Shown here: one piece after another, positions 56,450 through 64,000 of the stretch | Numbering within the stretch: the first letter of the stretch is position 1 | Layout of the letters: every line of letters starts with the position of its first letter | From: Xestospongia muta | Lineage: Eukaryota > Porifera > Demospongiae > Haplosclerida > Petrosiidae | DNA length: 64,000 bases | Reading direction: 5' to 3' | Assembly: GCA_963693285.1 (NCBI GenBank) | Contig: OY848917.1 | Location: forward strand, 32,871,245 to 32,935,244 | Position numbers and translations under genes: made by a program | Notes under the pieces: generated by a model | Database searches by the model: none | The model's input: the letters and a program-made list of their open reading frames with translations, nothing else | Told to the model about the DNA's origin: nothing

Positions 56450-59400
56450 ATGAGTTTTGTTTCTTGTAGTTCTCTTAGACCCACTGCCATTGTAAGCTGG
56501 TGTTATATCTATTATATATCATCAGTTATACCGTATATCTTCAGTGGATATGCTTCTGCTTCTGAATATTATGTCTCTGCTGCTCCTTATAGAGTATCTT
56601 GTCCTACTACTGACCTACCATGTCATAACCTCTCCTACTATGTTGCTGATTATGTTTCTTACTTCATTCACGATACAATTTTCTACTTCCTAGAGGGAAC
56701 TCATACTCTACAAGGTATATTAGAGATAACAAATATAAGTAATATAACTCTACAGGGACAGGGTCATATAGAACAAGGTTTTCATGAGACAGTTATGCAA
56801 TCTACATCAGTAATAATGTGTAGTGATAACAACAGAGCTGGTATACAATTTACCACTGGCAAAAATATTGTAATGAAATCATTAACGATATCAAATTGTG
56901 CATTTGATGTTTACAGTAATGACCAAAAAATTAACAATAGCTTGCATTTTGTTGATGTCAAAGATGTCACATTGGAATGGGTATCAGTCCAGAATGGTTC
57001 AGGTTATGGACTCTTTCTAGTCAATAATTTTGATGTATTAATTGCTAATTCCTCATTTACTAACAATGGACATCCTGAGACTATTGGAGGCAATGCATAT
57101 ATATACTTTGATGAACAGCTTAAAAGCTTGTCCAGAGTTAATATTGTGCAAACAAATTTTACACTGAGTTTAGGATACACTCTGTTTTTGAGCTATGATT
57201 CTAAAGTTAAGGTAACCATTGAAAACAGTGAATTTTCACACAATATTGGAAGATATGGAGTGCTCATAAATTCAAATGGGAATGGCAGTATTGAGTTTTG
57301 TAGCTGCACCATATATAACAATACAGCTAAAATGTATGGAGGAGGTGTGTACATTGATTTGAATGGGAATGGTAGTATTGAATTTCATAACTGCATTATA
57401 TATAGCAATACTGCTAATTACGGTGGAGGAGGAGTGAACATTTATTTGAAGGATGGTAGTATTGAGTTTCAAAACTGCAATATATCAAACAATACTGCTC
57501 GAAAATATGGAGGAGGAGTGCTCATTGATTCAAATGGTAATGGTAGCATTGAGTTTAGTGACTGCTGTATATACCACAATACTGCTAGGGAAAATGGAGG
57601 GGGTATATATATTTATTCAAATGGAAACTGCAGTTTTAATTTTAGTAATTGCATAATATACAACAATACTGCATACCTTGGATCAGGTTTGCTTCTGAAT
57701 GCTCAACATTTTACTTCAACAAATAGCTTTCTTTTTACAAATGTTTCATTTCATTTTAATAAAGTACCCAACAAGAATAATGACTATCAAGCTGCTGTAG
57801 TATTATTCAACATTTATGACATTATGTTTGAACAAATTGAAGTTAGTAATCATAACACAACTGGTTTAGTCAGTTTCAATACTGTAATAACATTTAAGAA
57901 AGACAACACATTTGTAAACAATTCAGGTATTTATGGTGGGGGCCTTGCCTTATATGAATCCTCCCAATTATTATTAAAAAACCAAACACACATATATTTT
58001 GTCAATAATCATGCTAGTGAGTCAGGTGGAGGAATCTTTGTATCACAAGTACTTGTTGATGACATTTCTACAACTCGTTCCTTTCAAGTCATTATTGATA
58101 ATTCTATTGCTTGGTTATATTTTGTCAACAATACAGCTAACATCTCAGGTGATGTCTTGTATGGAGGTAAAATTGATAATTATAGCTTTGATGAGCTTTT
58201 CCACTACCATCAACAAAGAGGTCTATCAGTAGTGTCATCAGATCCTATCCAAGTGTGTTTTTGTGTATCAGACAAACCAAATTGCTCAATTCTAAACATA
58301 AATATTGCTGTAATGCCTGGGATTGATTTCAATATACCACTAGCTACTGTTGGCTTAAAAAATGGCTTAACAAAGGGTGTGATAAAGTTGACATTATCAG
58401 ATAATCTATCCACTTTGTCAAGTCACAGTAACAGACTCAATGCAACTTGTACTAATGTAACCTTCAAATTAAGTGCAAATCCTGATTTGTTAAATGCTAC
58501 AGATATCTATGTAACACTTGAAACTTCAATCATTGACCCCTTATTAGACCATCAGGCTAAAGTCATTCATGTTACCATTGATTCTTGTCCAATCGGGTTT
58601 CCATTGGTAAATAACACTTGTGTTTGTAGATCTGAATTAAATACACCTCCAATGACTTGTGATATTAACACTCAAATTATAACTAGAGATAATAGCATGT
58701 GGATTGGTTATGAAAAAAATTTAGACTGTCTTATTGTTTATCAAAACTGTCCCTTTGATTATTGTAATGACAATACAATTCATTTTAAAGTCACATCACC
58801 TGATACACAATGTCTTTATAATCGATCTGGACTTCTCTGTGGACAATGTGATGAAGGACTCAGTCTAATGTTAGGTTCCAATCAATGTGGACAATGTACT
58901 AATGACTACTTAGCTCTTATCATTCCATTTGCTGTGGCTGGTATAGCACTGGTAGCTTTTGTTATTATTTTAAATCTAACAGTGTCTGTGGGTACCATCA
59001 ATGGACTTATATTCTATGCTAATATTCTCAAAATATATGAACCGTTTTTCTTTCCTAATGGTCGCATTACATTTCTTAGTTCTTTCATTTTGTGGCTTAA
59101 TCTAGATCTGGGTATCGAGACTTGTTTCTACCATGGTATACATTCTTGCTATAAAACATGGCTTCAATTTCTATTTCCAGGCTATGTTTGGTTTCTCGTA
59201 ATACTAATTATAATATTAGCAAAGTATTCTAGCAAAGTGGTTCGACTTGTTGGAAGACAGGTCATTCCAGTACTAGCCACTATGATCCTACTCTCCTATA
59301 CCAAACTGATACGAAGTGTTTTCCAGGTTCTTCACTATACCAATATTCATTGTAGAGGTGGCAATAATGTCACATTACTGAGGTGGTACAATGATGCTAA

Positions 59401-60139
59401 TATTCAATATCTCAAAGGTTGTCATCTACTTTTGTCCCTGTTCTCTCTGGCTGTAATTATTTTACTAATTGTTCCATATACCTTCTACCTTCTCACTATA
59501 CCATTACTTGAAGGACCTCTATCAAAGTACATGTGTTGCTGCCAAAAGTTTATTAAGTATATGAAGCCTTTCTTTGATGCATATGGAGGTCCATATAAGG
59601 ACAAGTTTCGTTTTTGGACTGGATTTTTACTACTTGTTCGTGTTGTCTTAGCACTGGTTGTGTCTCTAGATACTGAGGCTACTATAAGTTTGGATGTGTT
59701 ATCTTCTGTTTTATTTGTTATTGTATCATTGTATTTTCCTTTGAAAGGAATCTATCGAAAGTTACCATTGGCTTTTCTGGAGATGTCTTTTATTCTTAAC
59801 CTTATGTTTATGACTCATGTGAATGCATCCACAAAAACTTGTGAAAAGTCAAAGTCAAGTCAAGTGTTAAGTGTTGCTATGGTGTCAGTGTCATGTGTAG
59901 TATTCTGTGGTATTATCCTCTATCATGTCTGGGATAGAATGTTAAAGCTTTGTTTACAAAAAGTAATTACAAGAGTCAAAAAGATATTCAAGAAGCCCGA
60001 ACCGTTTATTAATTCTGATGATACAGAAATTGCCTTAATGCGTCCTGGATCCCCGTCTATTATATGTGAAACTAGTTCAGTGTCAGTGATATCAATTGAA
60101 ATGAGACATGAAGCACTACTCTTTGACAAAGATGACTAG
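56450..60139 (+). CDS. Type-B beta-helix multi-pass receptor-like protein
   Basis: Open 1229-aa frame, no intron seen. Leader hydrophobic at about 14-36; SEYYVSAAPYRVSC starts the N-terminal cap. Type-B module about 205-265 (NNGHPETIGGNAYIYFDE). Five PMP-like coils about 269-410 with the usual CTIYNN and GGG-V/IYI pattern. Helix-like region to about 708, Cys-rich stalk 712-815 (CPIGFPLVNNTCVCRSEL, NRSGLLCGQC), eight membrane segments about 818-1160, tail with KKIFKKPEP ending LLFDKDD; the RRES of the other tails is RHEA here. The membrane region is nearly the same as in the 32978 protein, whereas the coils differ most. A broken EF-hand gene follows 2 kb downstream. Role inferred only from architecture. 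Confidence 0.9.
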   Translation: MSFVSCSSLRPTAIVSWCYIYYISSVIPYIFSGYASASEYYVSAAPYRVSCPTTDLPCHNLSYYVADYVSYFIHDTIFYFLEGTHTLQGILEITNISNITLQGQGHIEQGFHETVMQSTSVIMCSDNNRAGIQFTTGKNIVMKSLTISNCAFDVYSNDQKINNSLHFVDVKDVTLEWVSVQNGSGYGLFLVNNFDVLIANSSFTNNGHPETIGGNAYIYFDEQLKSLSRVNIVQTNFTLSLGYTLFLSYDSKVKVTIENSEFSHNIGRYGVLINSNGNGSIEFCSCTIYNNTAKMYGGGVYIDLNGNGSIEFHNCIIYSNTANYGGGGVNIYLKDGSIEFQNCNISNNTARKYGGGVLIDSNGNGSIEFSDCCIYHNTARENGGGIYIYSNGNCSFNFSNCIIYNNTAYLGSGLLLNAQHFTSTNSFLFTNVSFHFNKVPNKNNDYQAAVVLFNIYDIMFEQIEVSNHNTTGLVSFNTVITFKKDNTFVNNSGIYGGGLALYESSQLLLKNQTHIYFVNNHASESGGGIFVSQVLVDDISTTRSFQVIIDNSIAWLYFVNNTANISGDVLYGGKIDNYSFDELFHYHQQRGLSVVSSDPIQVCFCVSDKPNCSILNINIAVMPGIDFNIPLATVGLKNGLTKGVIKLTLSDNLSTLSSHSNRLNATCTNVTFKLSANPDLLNATDIYVTLETSIIDPLLDHQAKVIHVTIDSCPIGFPLVNNTCVCRSELNTPPMTCDINTQIITRDNSMWIGYEKNLDCLIVYQNCPFDYCNDNTIHFKVTSPDTQCLYNRSGLLCGQCDEGLSLMLGSNQCGQCTNDYLALIIPFAVAGIALVAFVIILNLTVSVGTINGLIFYANILKIYEPFFFPNGRITFLSSFILWLNLDLGIETCFYHGIHSCYKTWLQFLFPGYVWFLVILIIILAKYSSKVVRLVGRQVIPVLATMILLSYTKLIRSVFQVLHYTNIHCRGGNNVTLLRWYNDANIQYLKGCHLLLSLFSLAVIILLIVPYTFYLLTIPLLEGPLSKYMCCCQKFIKYMKPFFDAYGGPYKDKFRFWTGFLLLVRVVLALVVSLDTEATISLDVLSSVLFVIVSLYFPLKGIYRKLPLAFLEMSFILNLMFMTHVNASTKTCEKSKSSQVLSVAMVSVSCVVFCGIILYHVWDRMLKLCLQKVITRVKKIFKKPEPFINSDDTEIALMRPGSPSIICETSSVSVISIEMRHEALLFDKDD

Positions 60140-61985
60140 TGATAATTCGGATGATATTATATTGATTACATTTAATTCATATCTGTCATGTCTTATATAT
60201 AACAACAATAATAAGAAACTTATACTGTCTTATCAATTATTTTATAGAAGTGTTACAATGTTCTATTGACTCTGCTATTGTTGTTAAAAATTTACCTTTT
60301 ATACCACAACAATCAGTTAATGTATATACATACATCTAGTCATTGTGTCTCAACAGCTAGTATATGTGGATGGCGTCAGTTAGATTTTACATGTACTGGA
60401 GATAACTCTCTTTGACTGAAGGACATGATAACTGGATAAGACTAAGACCCTATAATATAGAACTATAATTATTACTGATGCAATTTATCACAGATAGAGG
60501 AGAATTCACTGCATCTCTGTCCTCTCCTACAACTTTCTTTGTATGTTAATAGTTAAAATTAGCCAGTTGATTTGAGTAAGAACCTACAATTAGAAACTTT
60601 TAGTGTTTTGGTCATATACTATTAATATATGCGAAACGAGAAAGCAATCACAAGGTATAAGTATATATACTTCATATGTTATGTAATTATACCTTACTTC
60701 AGGTGCTAATTGCTAAACGTTATGCTTTCTTTGGTCAGGGGAGTGGTTCAATATTACTGGATAATGTTCATTGTATTGGTAATAAAACACTCATCTTCTT
60801 CCTTTCTCATAACTGATCATTTGACAATTGTATATGTCACCTCTTACATTATATGTGACTGCATATCATGTGGACATCTACACCATACTATTTTTTTCAG
60901 TACTGTGATCATTTTTTATATATAGCTCAAGGTATAGGGTGTGAATTTACAACAACTTTGAATTTCTTTAAACGAAAATTATGTGATAACAAATGCAACT
61001 TGTTTAAATACATGATTTACACATAGAGATCTCTTCTTTACATGAAATGTATATCTGTAAACAATATACTCCTCTTATAGGAAGAGTCAGACTCTAGAAC
61101 ATCCATTCCTAATTGCTCTCTTCTGTAATTGCTCAGTGACAATGTATGTACATGATAATAATAGTTGTCAACAAAAACATGTAATTAACACTTAAAAAGA
61201 AAAGTTTCAGTTTTCCACAGTAATTATCTAGTTATCAAAGGAAACATATATGCTATCACATGTTGACATTCCAATAGTCTAATGTTTTTTATATGGTATA
61301 CATCAGATTAGTTCCTTAAGGAAAGCAAGTAGTGGTGTATAAATTAGACACATATTGTTATACATTGAAAAACCACATACTGACACAATATAATGTGAAT
61401 TAACTATTATACTGTTATAATAGTATTAACTTTAAACACGGTCATCACTAAAATACAACTGATTCATTACTACAGAAACAGTGACTATATTATGATAAAC
61501 ACTATATCATTATAATAAACTAATCTGTTATTATAGGAACTGTTAATCAACATTGATATGAAGATAAGTAATATACAACAGTAAAAATAGATTGATTGCT
61601 TTAACTAATTTATTGTCATTTTGTTGCAAATATTTTATAATCAGATTCTAAAAAGTATAGTAAATACCAATTTGTTTTAATTATTTAATTTTTAGTTACC
61701 AAGACAATAATGATAGTAATGGTGTACACAAAAGTAGGCAACTGATTTTACTATTAAGAGAAAGCAAATAAAGGTACATTAAAACAAGAATACCTCTGAC
61801 AACATATTAAATGTAATCTTAGTTCTTCAAACGAGCTGTTTTCTTAATAACAAAGAGACTATAATCTTTTGCATGGCTCTACAATCATAGATACTCCAAT
61901 ATTTTTGCTACAATATGTATGTCACCATATTTGCAGAAACATATTTGCATGTATTCTACAGATACAAAATTAATATGTTAGTGAT
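60140..61985. repeat. Type-B 3' flank and EF-hand upstream spacer
   Basis: The first 150 bp are typical type-B 3' flank. From 60890 to 61985 it is collinear with 52720-53519. The middle (60330-60890) is unique, without a supported gene. Confidence 0.6.
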
Positions 61986-62290
61986 AAAAATAACACCCAA
62001 TGTTTCGTTATAGTAATTAGTGGGTGATAGCAATATACCACATTTAAGTAGCTGAGTAGAACATGCGTGTCACTTTTGAATTTCTTTCATTGTCAACCTT
62101 TTTGAACCAAGCTTATAAAGGTTTTGCACATAACCAATCAAAATGGCTGCCTCTTTTACACAAAGTCCTGACTGGATAAAAAAATGAAGATATGTTTTCA
62201 TCTACTTGATGCTGACATGAATGATATCCTTGATATTGTATGAACTGTTTTGATTTTTTCTTAAAGTAAATAATTGTTACACATACAAAG
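61986..62290 (+). pseudogene. EF-hand gene, internally deleted
   Basis: Promoter block (TAATTAGTGGGTGATAGCAA, then CACATTTAAGTAGCTGAG) and ATG at 62143 with MAASFTQSPDW. The A7 run again puts TGA after the Lys codons. After DADMNDILDI the sequence jumps straight to the 3' untranslated region (TGAACTGTTTTGATTTTTTC, then TTGTTACACATACAAA, as at 39322-39375), so about 400 bp of coding sequence is lost. The hAT remnant begins right after. Confidence 0.85.
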
Positions 62291-63925
62291 TTTCTTTTTG
62301 GTACTCTCCTGTATCAAGGTAATTGAGGACCACCTATGCTTATTTTCTGGGCAATGTCAACTGCTTCATCATAAAAGTGAGAAAAAGCTTCATCTACCCT
62401 TTGCTTTCTGTATAGCACTTTAGCTATGTTAACAGCTGAGAGTGCTTCCTGCACAGTTGTGTCCTTACCCTGCAATGATTTAGAAAGTGTTTCAGAAGCT
62501 CCAAAGATTAGGCATCCCAATTTCAATCCAAATAATATTGAGAATTTTTCTAAGGTAAACAAAAGACCTGCAGCTTTTAGTCTGTATTCATAGTGTGTTG
62601 TCTAATAAATTTAATGAAATGTTTCCATTAAGACACTGATGTCAGTTTTAAAAACACAAATTGTCTCTGCTCTATAGCTGTCCATCTTGTAGGACTAAGT
62701 AGTTTAATGGTGACTCCAGCTTCTAGATTTTCAGATTGGGTCAATTTCTCTGAAAATAAATGTGCTCTTTTTGGAGAAAATTTGATTAATTTAGCTATTT
62801 CCTTGACTGTGTCAAGTGCATCTCATAAGAATGGAAGTTTATGTCCTACATCTCGCAAGCATAAATTGAGACAGTGGGCAAAAAAATGAACAGGAATTGC
62901 TCCAGGAACTTTATCATACTAATTGTATAGCAAGGAGGAGAGCATTCTTCGATATTTGATAATAATGATCATAGTACACTTAAATCCATAATAGTTATCA
63001 GCTCATTGATTATAATAGGAGACAAATACTTGTTTTTCTTCAACCACCTTTTCAAGCCAGAGTCGTAAATAGACCACATTAGTAGCAGCTGTTGCAGATT
63101 TCCATTGTCTTCTTATATCTTGCTCCTTCTTCATTTGGCTGTTTAACTGTTCACTTACAGGTGCAGTCCGAAGCATTTGCCACATCAAAATAACTTCTCC
63201 ACGAGCATGACAGCGAGCATGGTTTTGAAATTTTTCTAAAGCTTTTCTCCAATTGTTAAAAGCTCTTAGAGAATATATATACCACTTCTCCACAAATTTT
63301 TTTCCATTGTTAAAGATATAACTTATTTGTAGGTTGATAGGCTTTATTTGTAGGTTGATAGGCTTTTGTTTTGTCTGTACAGCATGAAAAAAAGAACTCT
63401 GACTCATTGTCTTGGCCTGAAGAGAATTGAGGCTGATCACAATCATGACTACCAGTACTATCTTCCAACTCTAGATCTGTAGCTCTCATGTCTTTGTCCT
63501 CGTGGAAAACTTCAGGTCCACTAACTTCATATTCCTTTTGTCTCTTTGTAGACAATGTATCAAGAAGACTTGTTTGTCCAATCTTCTCAGCCATATCACA
63601 GATCATAGAGCCATAGTGGTGACTAAAGCAGTTGTATCACTATAGTTCTAGTGTACCAGCCTTGCTGTCTATTTACTAAACTAGGAGCTGTAATGACTAT
63701 GTTTCAAAAAAGTGTTGATGTTCTTAATTAAACTACTGACTGTGCAGGTGAACTACAAAGAATGTGTTGATGTATTGTATATACCTAAAACTACAGACCC
63801 AAGAAATAATTTGGGGGCTCTGCCCCTCTTTGAAAAATGATGCCGTCGTTCAATAAATAGGGGGTTGGGTCTGGGCAGCCAGAATACCTTCCCCTCCCAC
63901 CTTCCTACGCCTATACTCATACATG
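62291..63925 (-). mobile_element. hAT transposase (ZMYM1-like) remnant
   Basis: Minus-strand gene order from right to left: N-terminal acidic region (MAEKIGQTSLLDTLS, near 63590), TTF-type zinc-finger region (FVEKWYIYSLRAFNNWRKAL, EKFQNHARCHARGE near 63300-63200), then KEQDIRRQW. After a deletion, the transposase middle follows (AHCLNLCLRDVGHKLPFL, then VKEIAKLINFSPKRAHLFSE and LSPTRWTAIEQ near 62880-62690), then the C-terminal dimerisation-type end (FGLKLGCLIFGASETLSKSL, QGKDTTVQEALSAVN, near 62540-62440). Frameshifts and stops break it. GC-richer sequence at 63790-63925 (CTTCCTACGCCTATA at its edge) probably is the 5' end. It is inserted in the 3' flank of the broken EF-hand gene. Confidence 0.8.
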
Positions 63926-64000
63926 GACCAAAACATGGCTTTGTCGTCGTTACACTCCATCTTTCACGTGACTGCACATGTAATTAACAACTGTTCAAAC
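63926..64000. other. Window edge; nothing recognised
   Basis: Short remaining sequence beyond the presumed hAT end, with no feature seen. Confidence 0.4.

Noticed and set aside
1..64000. tRNA or rRNA genes
   Set aside because: I saw no convincing A-box/B-box pair or rRNA core sequence on either strand. A covariance-model scan would settle it.

Overview
This is AT-rich eukaryotic DNA from an animal. A demosponge (Amphimedon-like) is my best guess, because the main gene family here (secreted N-terminus, polymorphic-outer-membrane-protein-like beta-helix, Cys-rich stalk, about eight membrane helices) resembles large sponge families I know. No rRNA, mitochondrial or bacterial signature supports or contradicts this. 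The transposon mix (CR1/L2-like LINE with a PHD finger, DIRS, Gypsy and ZMYM1-type hAT fragments) also fits a metazoan. The genus is a guess.

The backbone is a direct, plus-strand tandem array of one receptor-like gene family whose coding region is a single exon of about 3.6 kb. Three members are open from start to stop: 16469-20047 (1192 aa), 32978-36583 (1201 aa) and 56450-60139 (1229 aa). Three are near full length or 5' parts but broken: 3644-7928 (0.7 kb insertion plus two frameshifts), 23167-24210 (5' part only) and 46754-51770 (two 1-nt deletions and one stop, with the beta-helix grown to about 20 coils). Further pieces lie at 1-311, 13882-13928, 28869-29252 and 30118-30690. Two subtypes exist. 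Type A (3.6, 16.5 and 23.2 kb) has a tail of about 60 residues ending near IPVQDHD. Type B (33.0, 46.8 and 56.5 kb, and the 28.9 and 30.1 kb fragments) carries an extra module of about 55 aa before the coils and ends in DEDD or DKDD.

The second family is a small four-EF-hand, sarcoplasmic-calcium-binding-like protein. There are two intact 164-aa genes, 26545-27039 on the minus strand and 38768-39262 on the plus strand. They sit in a large inverted repeat (about 24240-27765 and 38010-40590) that encloses one type-B receptor. Broken copies lie about 2 kb downstream of the other two type-B receptors, so the type-B duplication unit is receptor plus EF-hand gene.

The spacers are themselves duplicated. 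They hold DIRS reverse-transcriptase, RNase H and tyrosine-recombinase remnants (0.3, 11.4, 13.1, 21 and 41 kb), a 2.5 kb LINE at 8853-11365 whose empty site is seen at about 20950, a second LINE at 37350-38560, a MITE, minisatellites, captured exon-like fragments (a RhoGEF DH fragment and coiled-coil pieces) and, at the right edge, a decayed hAT transposase. A conserved TATA-like and acceptor-like block precedes most receptor starts. In type B it sits at the end of a ~345 bp unit present once, twice and three times before the successive genes.

The likely interest of the window is this receptor cluster. It is a fast-evolving, repeat-modular surface-receptor locus that turns over by unequal crossing-over and coil-number change, as expected for adhesion, recognition or defence receptors. 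That role is inference.
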